Shown here in pieces: positions 33,787-46,200 of a stretch of 64,000 bases of DNA. The DNA is from Anadara kagoshimensis. Its lineage: Eukaryota; Mollusca; Bivalvia; Arcoida; Arcidae. The notes beneath the pieces were generated by a model that did no database searches, was not told the DNA's origin, and saw only the letters and a program-made list of their open reading frames with translations. Position 1 is the stretch's first letter; each line of letters opens with the position of its first letter. The position numbers were made by a program, and so were the translations under genes. The stretch spans positions 16,692,928-16,756,927 of the forward strand of contig CM037867.1 of NCBI GenBank assembly GCA_021292105.1, read 5' to 3'.

Positions 33787-36700
33787 TTTTTTTTTTGGTA
33801 TTTGTATTTTTTATTCATCATTCAAATATTACATTCGTCTACATTTTACACATTGATATAAGCACATAGATTAATACATATGAGACAGATTAATTAAAAA
33901 GAAAATTCATCAAATCCCAATTTTTTATAATATTCTCTTTTTTTCTGAGGCTATACATAAATGTAGAGGATAATTCGATATTCCTATAGGTTTTGATCAG
34001 CTGTAATGCACCTTCATAGTTTGGCATCGTATCCCTGAATTTACATAGATATATATATCGTTTAATGAGAAGAAAGCAAAGATTTACTATCTCACTTTGT
34101 GAAATAGTATATATACCGAAAATGAAATAAACGGCTTTTTTGTCAATTTTGATATTACCTTTGACGTTTAAATCATCCAGAAAGCGATACCAAACTGTTC
34201 TTACAATATAACATTCATAAAATAAGTGTATTAGAGATTCTCTAGTTTCAGAACAGAAGGTGTATAACTCTGTATCAATTAACTTACATCTGTAAAGTTT
34301 TGAGTTTGTAATATTATATTATGGTTTATCTTAAACTGTAAGGACTGCAGTTTTGTGTCATCAGTTATTTTGAAAGGTGAGGCGTATATTTCTATCCATT
34401 CTTTTTCTTTTATTTCCAGATTTAGTTTTTTATTAAAAGACTCCTGGACTTTACTTGGAGTTTCCATCACTGTTTCAATAAGCTTCTTGTAAATAGTTCT
34501 TGTAACTTTTTCATTCTTTTTTAGTAACTCGATATTCTCATTTGTCACTTGTCTTTCACGGGGGGAGATTTCGCAGTAATGATTTCCATTGTTTTGGAAT
34601 TGCATGTAATAAGCTTATATATTTCAGAGGGTTAATATGAAAATGATATTTTTCACTTCAATCCTTACAGTTCAAGAAAACACCGTGTTCATCTATTATG
34701 TCATTTATGAAAAATATACCATTATCTAACATTTCATTATACATAACTATCTTGTTGTCGACTTTAATAAGTGGATTGTACCAAAGAGGTTGGGATAGTA
34801 TGTCAGTTGGGGATGTGATGAGGTTTGAGTTATTAAGTTTTGCCCAACTTTGAAACACGTCCTTCCAAAAAGAACTAAAAGATAATGAACATTCTTTTAT
34901 TCCTCCTTCACACAAAAATAAAATATTATTCCCCCCATATTTTTCTAGGTTGTCTAATTACAAAATTTTCCAGCCAGATACAAAAAGCGGATCAATCAGT
35001 TTCTTAATCCATGAAAATTTTAGCGCTCGACAGAATGATTCGATGTGGGGAACACGAAGTCCTCCGTATGCATGATCATTATACATTATTGTTCTTTTCA
35101 CTTTGTCCATTTTTCCATTCCAAATGAAATTAAATATACAACTTTGAATTTCTTGTAAAATACTTTTTGGGGGATCAGGAAGTGTTGAAAAAATTTGGAT
35201 GAATACAGGTAAAGCTACTGTTTTAATAACAGTGACTTTCCCCATCAAAGAAAGATTTCGATATGACCAATTTGACAGAATATTTATGAAGGATTTTAGT
35301 TTTTCAGTATAATTTTCAATATAACACATATCTAACTGTAAGTTAAATTTTATTCCAAGCAGCTTAAATTTTCCGGTGTGATTCCATTTTAGTTTTTTAT
35401 TTGTGTTTAATTCTTCACCACATCCCCTCTTGGCCCCAATCCAGATTACCTCCGTTTTATCAAAGTTTGCTCTTAAGCCAGAACAGTCGCCAAAATCGCC
35501 AATTAATTCTATTGCTGAATTCAGTGATTTCTCGTCATCTGCTAAAGTGAGATTGGTATCGTCCGCGTATTGGCCAATCAAATATTCAGAATCATTAATG
35601 TTGATCCCATTGATATTTGGATTCTGTTTAATAGCCGCACTCAAGAGTTCAACAGATATTATGAATAAATAAGGATCTCCTTGTCTGACACCTCTTTGAA
35701 CTTTGAAAAAATTTGAGCAGAAGCCATTGTACTGAATACAGCTTGAGATGTCATTATAAAAGGTTTTAAACCATCTGATAATAGAATTACCGTATCCAAA
35801 AAACAAGAGAGATTTTTCAATAAATGACCATTCAATAGAACCAAATGCCTTTTCAAAGTCAAGGAGAAGAAGAATTCCAGGAATATTCTCTTCTTCAGTT
35901 TTTTCAATAATATCATGTACCAAACGTGTAGTTTCTCCAATAAAACGATTCTTAATAAATCCTGTTTGTGTTTTAGAGATAATGGGGTCTAAAGTTTTTT
36001 TTAATTCGATTTGCTATAACTGAAGAGGCAATTTTATAATCAACATTTAAAAGCGAGATTGGTCGCCAATTTTTTAAATAAAATTTTGATTTTCCTTCTT
36101 TTGGTATGCATGTTATTACACCTTGTCTTTGAGTGACCGAGAATTTCCCGTGAATATATCCATAATTTAATGCATTCACGACATACTCTTTGACATCATT
36201 CCAAAAAAATTTGTAAAATTCTGTTGTAAATCCATCTAAACCAGGAGATTTTCCATTTTTCATTTTTGATAAGGCTTGAGCGCATTCCGAAATTGTAAGT
36301 ATACCTTCTATTGAATCAGAAGTGTCAGAGTCCAATAAATTTAAAAAAGCATTTTCCTTATCAAAAAATAGTTTCTCTTTATCTTCATATGAAACATTTC
36401 GTGACGTATATAAGTTTTTGTAAAAATCTTTTTGAGCATTAATGATATCAGTTTGATCAGTTATTTCATTACCATCATCTAGTATTAATTTTGACATAGT
36501 TTTTTCTACAAAGTTTCTTTTTTCCAAATTACAAAAATATTTTGTACTTTTGTCCCCTTCAACTAACCATTTTGCTTTTGCTCTCATGATTAAACCCCTT
36601 AATTTTTCCTCTCTAACATCACTTAGCTCTTTTTCATTTTTTTCTATTTCATCCCTTGACACTTCTGGTTCTTTAGAGTATAAATATTTTAATTTATTTT

Positions 36701-37560
36701 CTATATGTTTTTCTTTTTCAATACTTTTTTTCTTTTTATGTGAGGAGTATGAAATGGTCTGACCTCTTAAATTTAATTTGATCATTTCCCACAATAATTG
36801 GTCATTTATTGAATATATGAGTTCATCATTGTCAGCCCCCCCATTACAAAGATAGTCATTACATGTACGATGAATGCAGTTCCGTGCGATATTTTGTATT
36901 CCTTATCATAGAGTAGACCATTATTAAATTTCCACGTTCCGCGACCCTTTTCATTATTTGTAAATTTCAAAGTGATGTTAACAGGAGAGTGGTCAGATTT
37001 GTAAGCGATATCAATTTCGGCATCAATTAAAAATTGTTGCAAATCGGCTGAGACTAAGACGTAGTCTAATCTACTTAATTTTTGTTTTTTATCTTTTGGA
37101 CCTCGCCAAGTGTATCTTCTAATACAAGGATAAAGCTCTCTCCAAACATCAAGTAAATCAAATTCAGACATCATTTCAAAGATTTTTTGTTGTGACTTGG
37201 GATTGTTTCTGTTGCTGTAGTTCAATGTATCCAGATCATAATTTAAAGGTACATTAAAATCACCACCAATAATAATTGAACTATTGCCAATGACATTAAT
37301 GTTCGCAATCAATTTATTGAAAAATTCTGGTTTGTCTGTGTTTGGTCCATATATAGCTATAAGAGTTATTTTTTTATTCTGAGTTAAAACATTTAGAATA
37401 AGAAAATTTCCATTAGGATCTTTAATTTGGTCAAGAATGTCAAATTTCGTAATTTTTCCTACATCTATCAAATAAATCTTTTCTTTTTAAGTAGTCTGAA
37501 TATAATCCTCTACAGTTTAATGATCCAATTTTTAGATTACTCATAGCAAATATGTACGTT
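33787..37560 (-). mobile_element. Tx1/L1-like LINE, nearly full-length ORF2
   Basis: The element contains an endonuclease-RT protein (33890-37544). A poly(T) on the + strand at about 33787-33798, i.e. a poly(A) tail on the coding strand, sits about 100 bp after the ORF2 stop. ORF1 and a NADAR frame lie upstream on the same strand (39091-39760 and 37953-38416), so the original insertion may extend to about 39800. I could not find a target-site duplication. Confidence 0.75.
33890..37544 (-). pseudogene. LINE ORF2: AP-endonuclease and reverse transcriptase, broken
   Basis: Start MSNLKIGSLNCRGL at 37544, the usual N-terminus of the apurinic-like endonuclease. The part that should hold the Q-E-T-H motif is deleted or shifted. 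The frame resumes with FDILDQIKDPNGNFLILNV, IIGGDFNVPL, LSRLDYVLVS and SDHSPVNI. The RT region follows: GKSPGLDGFTTEFYK, NWRPISLLNVDYK, LLLDFEKAFGSIEW and the catalytic QYADDTN. RQGDP is followed directly by YLF, lacking the usual LSP. Lesions are one indel in an 8-base T run (35995-36002), a TAA after GWKIL (about 34955), and further stops near 34658 and 34279. C-terminal similarity runs to 33890. Confidence 0.85.
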
Positions 37561-37830
37561 CAAATGATTTGAAGAAAAGGGATGCATTATTTATAGTAGT
37601 ATCTATATACCATAAGTGTAATTGATAATATTGGATGATGATTTATTCCAAGTGTAATGTCCAAAACCCCCCTACCCAAACTTCCATTCGTTTTAGGTAC
37701 CGTTATTATTTTTGTAGTGGCCTCTTAGCTCAATAAATTAACAAAAAAACTAACATAACATTCTTAATGAAAAGTTTAGCAATAGAAAAAAAACTCTGTT
37801 TACTTAGACACATTTAAATATCTAATTATA

Positions 37831-37855
37831 TATACACACATACATATACACACAT

Positions 37856-37888
<33 letters not shown>

Positions 37889-37911
37889 CATGTATATATA
37901 TATATATATAT
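37831..37911. repeat. Compound (AC)n/(AT)n microsatellite
   Basis: ATACACACA-rich, then pure CA, then TA repeats. It lies between ORF2 and the NADAR frame. Confidence 0.95.
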
Positions 37912-37952
37912 TAACCAGAGAAGCATAACAAATGCAGTAGACCTAGCTAATT

Positions 37953-38416
37953 TTAATTATTGGCAAAAAACGTAGGGAATTTTTCATCTCTAACAGCCAT
38001 CAACAGTTTTCCAAATTGGTTTTCTCCAGGTGTAAAAATATTCCCCGTGCCCCAAAAATTATGGGGAACATTGTGAACAATGTTGCAATTAATTGCATTG
38101 TGAAGAGAATGGCGAAATTCTGGTGAGGATTCAAATTTTAGGTACAAAATTTCTTTCATAATTCCAAATTTTTTGCTGTACCATATATATGAAGTGGGGC
38201 ATTTCCGTATAAATTTTGATAAACGTTTAGCATCTCTAGCAGTTTCAGCTACGCGGATGTCATCCGCTAAATCTAAATAATTGAAGAAAATAGATTTTTT
38301 ATATTGATATAAGTGTTCAGCACTTTTAAAAGTTAACCCGTTTTCTTCTAGAATACACGGGTAAAAATTTGACAGAATACAGTATTTTCCTCGAACAAGT
38401 ACTTCTTTTTTCTGAT
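37953..38416 (-). CDS. NADAR (YbiA-like) domain, intact frame
   Basis: From 38416 the minus strand is open for 153 codons to a stop at 37953. It shows the complete NADAR motif series: ILSNFYPC, then FKSAEHLYQYKK (with the conserved acidic EH), AKRLSKFI, MKEILYLKF, NFWGTG, and ENQFGKLLMAVR. NADAR proteins such as bacterial YbiA act on ADP-ribose or riboflavin-pathway intermediates as N-glycosidases; the role here is unknown. There is no ATG in frame before the domain. Instead a strong acceptor, TTCTCTGTCTGCTTTCAG, ends exactly at 38417, so this may be a terminal exon entered in phase 1. It sits on the same strand between LINE ORF1 and ORF2, both broken, whereas this frame is intact. It is either a domain of the LINE or a host exon. 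Confidence 0.75.
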
Positions 38417-38470
38417 CTGAAAGCAGACAGAGAATATTTCAACTAAAGTTTGGTGTATTTGCTCAAGAAT

Positions 38471-38472
<2 letters not shown>

Positions 38473-38555
<83 letters not shown>
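38473..38555. repeat. (AT)n-(GA)n microsatellite
   Basis: AT at 38473-38528, then GA to 38555, about 55 bp upstream of the NADAR acceptor. The Ile-Tyr open frame across it is an artefact. Confidence 0.95.
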
Positions 38556-38556
<1 letters not shown>

Positions 38557-39090
38557 GTGTTTGCAGGTCAATGTGTAATATGCGATGACCTTCCCTAATT
38601 TGCATATAATTCTCTCAACTCTTCAACTCTGAATGGGTAATACATGACCCGGCCTTCCTGATTTGCATATCAGCTGAACCGGTATATGTTATAGTATTAT
38701 AGTACAGCTGTTAGTTGTATTTTGTAATTTTAAAAATATATATATAAATAAGAATCAATCGACTTCTGGCGACTCTAGAACACGTATGTATCCGCCTTGA
38801 CGGATGAAAGTGTATTGGTTATGCCATTATATGCGGGGTAATTATATAGTATGTCACCAATCAGAAAATTAGGTCAACCACGTGTACATGGAAAATATAA
38901 ACAAACAATAATTATTCATCATATGTGTATGTTTCAAATTACCAAAATAGAAAGAGAAATAGCATTTGAAACAAAAAAACAGATAGTTTTAAACAAAAAA
39001 CATTCTGATGATCCGTTTTGTAAAGTAGTCAATAATTATACAGTTAATAAAGCACTGAAAGTCAAGAAGTTTAGAGTCTCTTTTTTCAGA
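38556..39090. other. Non-coding spacer with two octamer-like sites
   Basis: On the minus strand, ATATGCAAATCAGGAAGG (about 38660) and ATATGCAAATTAGGGAAGG (about 38595) are two related copies about 65 bp apart, each holding the ATGCAAAT octamer. A + strand frame at 38851-39189 overlaps the end of ORF1 and has no motif I recognise. Confidence 0.4.
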
Positions 39091-39760
39091 TTATTTCCTT
39101 TTGATAAGTTTCACAAACGGGTAATCTTTAATGTAAATCAACTTGGCTTTTTTCTTTTCCTCTGGTGGACGCTGAGCTCTTTCACTTAGTAACTGAGACC
39201 TTAATTTGCTAGTCTCCGGTGCGAGGTCTGGAGTGACGCTGAAGCCAGACCCCGGGGGTAACTTCATGGCTTTATATAAAACGTCATCCCTATCTATTAG
39301 GCTACAGAATCTGACAATGATGTTTCTCTTGGATTCATCCCCGCTAGGCAAACGATGAACTGCTTGAAAAATCATGTTGTCAATGATTTTTTCTTGGATT
39401 TTGAGGGTATTTTTCAAAAAGTACCGTATAGCTTGTTCGGTCTCTCTGGAATTTTCCTTTAGTATTCCTGGAACCCCCCTGACCACAAGATTCCATTTCC
39501 TACCCCAGTTTTCTAGTTTGAGGCGCTCAATTTTCTCACCTTCAATTTTCTCATCAATGTCCGGTAACGTTTTCTCCTGTATATTCCTCAGAGATTCTTC
39601 TGTGAACTCCCTGTAAGTTTCCAGGCCTTTTACTCTTTCCGTAACCTACCTCGGAAATTTCTGCTTGCATTGAGGCCACAGTGCTATCCAGCTTTTTATG
39701 CAGTAATTTGAAACATTCAGTGAAGCTTTTACCGTCATAAACATTCTAATTATCACCCAT
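39091..39760 (-). pseudogene. LINE ORF1: coiled coil, RRM-like and CTD
   Basis: The ATG at 39760 (MGDN, then TAG) is followed, in shifting frame, by a heptad-rich coiled coil (VTERVKGLETYREFTEE, EKIERLKLENWGRKWN). Next comes VVRGVPGILKENSRETEQ, IFQAVHRLPSGDESKRN, IIVRFCSLIDRDDVL and PDLAPETSKLRSQLL, to a stop at 39091. This is the coiled coil / RNA-recognition / C-terminal layout of L1-type ORF1 RNA-binding proteins. The nonsense codon at position 5 and one frameshift near 39645 show decay; the RRM-CTD part (39486-39091) is open. Confidence 0.75.
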
Positions 39761-40177
39761 GCTGGTTACGTTCTATATAATGCTAGTAGACTACTAGTAT
39801 ACTGTTTGGTATATGTAAACACACCAGTATCCCGTGCAGGTTATGGTGACGGGTGAACAGGTAGACAATAGAATATGTTTTATATGATATATCGTCAATA
39901 TTCAATTTCAAACTAACGTTTTTTTTGGGAAATATATAATGTTTCAATCAGTATTCAACCAATGACTTACTAAATAACTGTCTATGTTAGGTCCTTATAC
40001 AACTTTTTGAATAAAAATTCAGAGCCTTGAGATCCACACCCTACCTGTTCTACATACTACCGGAAGCCTCACAAAAATATATTTGTCATTGTAAAGCAGC
40101 TTGCGCTTCCAAGTCAGTGTGATGTTTTTAGTTTTATGTTTATGAACTTATAAAATAACTTTTAAAATTTCAGTCAA
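39761..40177 (+). promoter_or_regulatory. Presumed upstream region of the M28-lectin gene
   Basis: This is the non-coding sequence between the LINE and the first ATG of the M28-lectin gene. I see no clear TATA box or initiator. It is named only from position. Confidence 0.25.
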
Positions 40178-40235
40178 ATGAAGATGATTCGGTTTTTGTT
40201 TTGGATTTTACACTTTTACTTCTGTTTTAAACCAG
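40178..40235 (+). CDS. Exon 1: signal peptide
   Basis: The ATG is followed by MKMIRFLFWILHFYFCFKP, a short basic start and a hydrophobic core typical of a signal peptide. The donor is CCAG/GTAAGT, phase 1. The first of two nearby Met codons is chosen; the second (residue 3) would serve equally. Confidence 0.6.
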
Positions 40236-43200
40236 GTAAGTAATATAATTATATTATATACAACAAATATTTAAGAGAAAATAATGACCAAAACTACTGC
40301 AAATATTAATAAAAATGATTAAGATACCCGGTTTTAAGAGATTGTCACACACAATATTGTCGATAAGATTTAGGTGTCTATGGATATACACTATGTATTA
40401 CGTCAAATAGTTCAGTGTTCCTTTCATTTTAAGTTGTTACACTTATTTCACACGTAATACATGTAGTTAGGTTAACAAGTGGAATATGTCCTTCTTGAGC
40501 ACACAGCCTGTAGTTAGGTTAACAAGTGGAATATGTCCTTCTTGAGCACACAGCCTGTAGTTAGGTTAACAAGTGGAATATGTCTTCTTGAGCACACAGC
40601 CTGTAGTTAGGTTAACAAGTGGAATATGTCCTTCTTGAGCACACGGCCTGTAGTTAGGTTAACAAGTGGAATCAGTCTTTCTTGAACACACAGCCTGTAG
40701 TTAGGTTAACAAGTGGAATATGTCCTTCTTGAGCACACAGCCTGTAGTTAGGTTAACAAGTGGAATATGTCCTTCCTGAGCACACGGCCTGTAGTTAGGT
40801 TAACAAGTGGAATATGTCCTTCCTGAGCACACGGCCTGTAGTTAGGTTAACAAGTGGAATCAGTCTTTCTTGAACACACAGCCTGTAGTTAGGTTAACAA
40901 GTGGAATATGTCCTTCTTGAGCACACAGCCAGGCTTTTCTGTTAAAAATTCATGATGTAGTTAGGTTAACAAGTGGAATATGTCCTTCTTGAGCACACAG
41001 CCTGGCTTTTCTGTTAAAAATTTATGATGTAGTTAGGTTAACAAGTGGAATATGTCCTTCTTGAGCACACAACCTGGCTTTTCTGTTAAAAATTCATGAT
41101 GCAGTTAGGTTAACAAGTGGAATATGTCCTTCTTGAGCACACGGCCTGGCTTTTCTGTTAAAAAGTCATGATGCAGTTAGGTTAACAAGTGGAATATGTC
41201 CTTCTTGAGCACACATCCTGGCTTTTCTGTTAAAAATTCATGATGTAGTTAGGTTAACAAGTGGAATATGTTCTTCTTGAGCACACATCCTGGCTTTTCT
41301 GTTAAAAATTCATGCGTTTAAACTAATTTCCCAGTTTTAAAGTATTTGCTTTGGAATTGTGGTTTGAAGTTCGCGATTTATACATAATTTTGCAGTTTTA
41401 AAATTTTGTACTTTTTTGGAATATGATTTTGATTTGGATTGGTATGTGTATTTTTGATTGCACATTCCTTCCATTCTTACTTTTATTTAAAATGTTTTTA
41501 GCCAGATAAAAAGGGGGTGTTACGTTTCAGTAACACTGGGTCTCATTTCTCTAATGGCTTTCTACGTGTTTAACTCACTTTGACAGTTATTAAAAATTGT
41601 ATGGGCGTAATTTCAGCATAAACTGACATATTTGCTTTTGATGGTAAGTATGTCATTATTTTTCATATTATCATCAGTGCATTATATATTATAGCAGTCT
41701 TTACAGCGATAGGCAGTGGTTTTGGAATACAATTCCTCATCAGTAGTGCTTTGACCAAACTTGTGAAACCATTTTTTTCTCGAGATGTTGAAAAGGTACC
41801 AAAAGAACATTTTATATAATATATAGATAATCATGACAAGTAATTGAATGTAAAATACTGGTAAATATGAAAAGCGTTAAGGTTTTTTAACAAACACAAT
41901 TTAATTACTTAAACAGGTGAAGCTGAGAAAATGGTTGAAATACAATTAATCGATTTTCAGTGGATTATATCAGCACTGAAGGAAAACTTTGCAACAACAA
42001 GACATCATGCAAATCATATGAACAACAAATTAGAAGCGAAACAGTTTATAGTTAACCATTTTAAAAAATTATCACTGGATGTGCAGTATGATGAATTTAT
42101 GTCTGATGTCCATGGGGTAAGTTTTTAAAAACGTAAGATCCCTGAACGTACTATTTACTGTAGATGGCTTTGAATCAACACGTATTTCATTTTGCGTGCC
42201 AACACATAAGCGTCATTTCATGAATATGGAATTTCGCTACCATAACCTTTGTAAATTAAAAAAATCGTGGTCGATAAGAAATTATATTCTTTTCCTACGC
42301 AATCTTGTTGCGTACTATAATGTATAATAAATGCGTCCATATTCATAGGCGATTGCCTCCGTGTTTTCAATTTGGCTTCGATTTTAAGAACTTTCTTGAA
42401 ATATTCGCGTGATAGATGATTTAGTGACCGAGGACCCTCGCAAAATTACGCGTTAATAAATACCTCTTGATTCTAAAAGCAATCTACATTATTTTGCAAA
42501 TAATCCATAGATGAATACAACATACTCTCTTTAAAATAAATCAAAAAGCCCGATATGTATTTGCAATATTTTTTTTCATCATGTTTGAGAGCACTTTAGT
42601 TTCTGTAATTCTTACAAAATGTTCAATGACAGACATAAAACATAAAATAAAGCTGTAGGAACACTAACAAATTATAATTACACACAGAACCGGATATCCG
42701 TTAAAATCCGAGCAACGCAATAAAAGTGTTTTGATGAAAGACAATTTCGGATTTTATTTCAAAGTAGTTAACGTTATTGGGGTTTGGTTAATACTCGTTT
42801 AATACTTTGTTACTTTCATTCGTAGATAAGTGATTTTACATACATTGCTTTCTTATTTCGTTGCATTTATTTCAATATTAAGAAAACTTAAGTAATTTGT
42901 CCAGGAATTTATTGTTTATCTTTCCATTGCAAAGGTAAATGGTGTTAACATCATTGGTATTCTCCCAGGATATCAGAGTTCAAATGATACTGTATATATG
43001 GTTGGAGCATATTATGACACAAAAAGCAACACAATGGGTAAGTGTTTTAGATATCCGATATCGTAGTTAAAATTTTTAGAACGTTGTCTAATTTTGTTCT
43101 ACATGTTATCAATGGTTTGAACAGGTGCTTAATACAGTGTCCTGAATTCTAGTCTTAAGCACAACCAAACCAAAATATACCGACCAATGTCCAAAATAAA

Positions 43201-46200
43201 ATACACAAGAAAAATTAAAACCTTTGAAACTTTCATTAAATATTGTAGTAGGTGCCAGGAAGGGTAAGTACCTTCCGTGCAGCTAGCTACAATAGAAAAG
43301 TGTAACACTTAGACATTTTTGCTGAAAATAACAACTAAATATTTATAAGTTGTAACGACCATTTATTAAAATGAATAACGATTGATTAAATGTCTAGATT
43401 TTCTTCTTTCTTAAATCTGACGGATCATTTAGTTAACAAAAAGACTAAAATAATGCAAGCAGTATAGAAAAATATTAGAACTGTCAATGGTAATAAAAAC
43501 AAACATTCCAATTAATCTCTATATCACACATTTCTGAGCAAAGCACAAATTTCAAAAACTTTTAGTTAAACAGGTGACCCTTCTCCCGGGAAGCGAGACC
43601 GGATGTTTTGAAAGGGTTCAGGTAGTTTTAAATCTGTTATTCGGTCCATACTTTGTATTCAATGTTTGGTTCTGTATGATATTACATTTTTCTGTAGTTG
43701 TATTTGAAGAGCGATTACGTCCTCTGTGGCCCATTCTTTCGTGGTTTATATATTATATTGTGTCAGATCCAGCTGCTAATCTTAGTTTAGAAATATTTCT
43801 TGTCCGGAATCATAAAAAATAAACAACAATTTTTGAGGAATCTAAAAACAAATTATCACCATTAATAGGGGATGTACATATAATTGACCCTAATTGATTT
43901 TCTTCACTCCTGGTAGTCATGCCCATTTGCCCTTTGACCGAAACAGAACTTCCGGCGGGGATTCCTAATCGAATGAATTGACCTGTCTGATGTTGGACCT
44001 TTTTTCCTATATTTTATCATTTCTATGTTTATTTCAGGGATATTAAACAACGGTGCCGGCGTTGTTGGAATGTTGGAAGCAGCCAGGCTGCTTGTTAAAT
44101 CGGGTAGAAAGAAAAACACATTGTTATTCGTTGCTTTTGATTTACATGCGACAGGTATTGAATTTCACTTTTGTACGAATCGTAAACACATAGTTAAATA
44201 GATAGAGAATATTTTAGTATAGCAATCTATACAGAGGTATGGTTGTACGGATTTATTCAGTGTTCAGCTTCCTGGAGTGTACTACTTATGTTAGTGATAG
44301 TAATGGTTTCTGCAAATGGTGTGTTTTTTTTATTCGTATCCTTGATAAGCTAAGCCTCATCAAAGCAGATAGAAACTTTTATAGCCTTACAGAAAATTTA
44401 TTCTTCTCAAACATCTTTAAAATCCTTAAAAAACCAGAATATTTAAGCGTTTTTACGATAACAAAGTTTTATATCCAAAATAGACATTTTGTTAAATAGT
44501 ATAATGTTTATGTATCCAATTACAAATTTAAAGATAATCAGTTGTAACAGATTGACATGAACGATATTGTCGATGAATTTTACGTCGCTCTATAAAATAC
44601 AGTCGAACCTGCCTTAAAGTCCACCTCTATACAAGAGCCACCTGCCTATAAAGGCCAGTAGAATTTTATCCAAATTGTTCTTTATTCATATGTTTTAAAC
44701 CTGTATATAAAGGCCACCTGCCCATAAAGGCCACTTTCACTGGCTCCCTTGGGTGGCCTTTATAGACAGGTTTGACTGTATTATCAAGGATAAATTTGAC
44801 GTCGTAGAAAATAGTTTAGTTTTCATCTTTCATTCTCCATTTTGATTCTAAATGGGATGTGTGTAGCTAGCTAAACACGATACGCTTAACCGTCTGGGGC
44901 TCCAAGCTAACACTCCTGGTGGATGTGCATGTGTTTTACTAATATAAAATGTACAATTTTTCTAAATGTTTCATTTGTACCTTGCATAATAAGTGTGTAT
45001 TTTTGTCAGAAATATACTATTTCGAAATGTGGTTGTTTTTAAAATTTGAAATTCCACTAAAACTAGAGTTTACTCCCTCATGCAAAGTATTTCCCTAGAT
45101 TAATTTGGTAAAGTATATTTTGGTCCGTTGAGTATCTTTTAAACATCTTGAAAAATAATATTGTTTTTATGATTTTGGTCCAACCACTACAAATTGTTTT
45201 CCAAAACGCGAGTGTAGTGCCGTAAAATTAAAATGGTATAATATGTAATAAGATTGTGATGTTTTACATTAATTGATAATTTATTTCTTATAATTATAAA
45301 CTTGTTGATAGTCTAATTTAATTGTTCAAACCCTAATTTGTATCTTCATTGTAAGTTTTTTTTCCAGAGAATCCAGAAAACGTACGCTGTTGTCAGGGGG
45401 CAAAACATTTTACCAGTGTGTGGTTGTCAATGTTTTTAAACGAAAGAAAAAAGAAGTACTTGAGAGTTAATTTTGGCGGTGCCATTCTTCTGGAATCCAT
45501 TTTGAATTATAACAAAACCCGCAATACTCAAGACGTCGACGTTTTTCGTTATTATAAAACAGTATGGATTAGAATTGAATAATCTATTATATAGTATGAC
45601 TGTACACATGCAACATTTATCTTTACGTAATACTTTTTAATGACGTATGACACATTTATATTCCAAACATTGGGTTATCGATGCCATTAACATTTTCATG
45701 GCCGTTATCATAATATTCTTGTAAATATAATGTCTGTCTATCCAAATTGACGCTTGGTATATTTGACGTTCAATAGTTCTGTTCATTCACTATTTTGATT
45801 CTTAAAGTGTTGGGTTTAACTAACTAAGCAGGAGATGTTTATCCTCATGGAAGACCCGGCCTCATTTTTCTGACGGCAGTTCTAGTGTTGAACTTAGTTT
45901 GCCAGTTTCAAAGTTTTTACTTTGCTTTTGTATCGTGATTTCCACGTGGATTGATATATATGTTTTTGATTGCCTTTCACAAAGGCACATTTTACGTGAA
46001 AGTTAATTTGATTAAATTGATGAATGGAAGAAAAAACTAATCGAACTGTTTAACGAGAAAATGTGCTTTAGGAGCTGTAAAAAATGTAGAAAAGTACAAA
46101 AAGTTAAACTTAATGGCAGAAACGCCCATACCTGACATTATTATTTAAAAAAATGATGAAAAATTATTAAAAAATAGGGATTTGACAATTAAAGACGTTG

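Noticed and set aside
38348..38605. 85-codon minus-strand frame with a long Ile-Tyr run
   Set aside because: It is a translation of the AT/GA microsatellite and is out of frame with the real NADAR domain.
43574..43822. 82-codon + frame between exons 3 and 4 of the M28-lectin gene
   Set aside because: It has no acceptor in phase with exon 3 and no similarity to the M28 fold. Exons 3 and 4 already join perfectly without it.
44239..44499. 86-codon + frame after exon 4
   Set aside because: Intronic; the M28 motif order leaves no gap there, and no splice sites fit.
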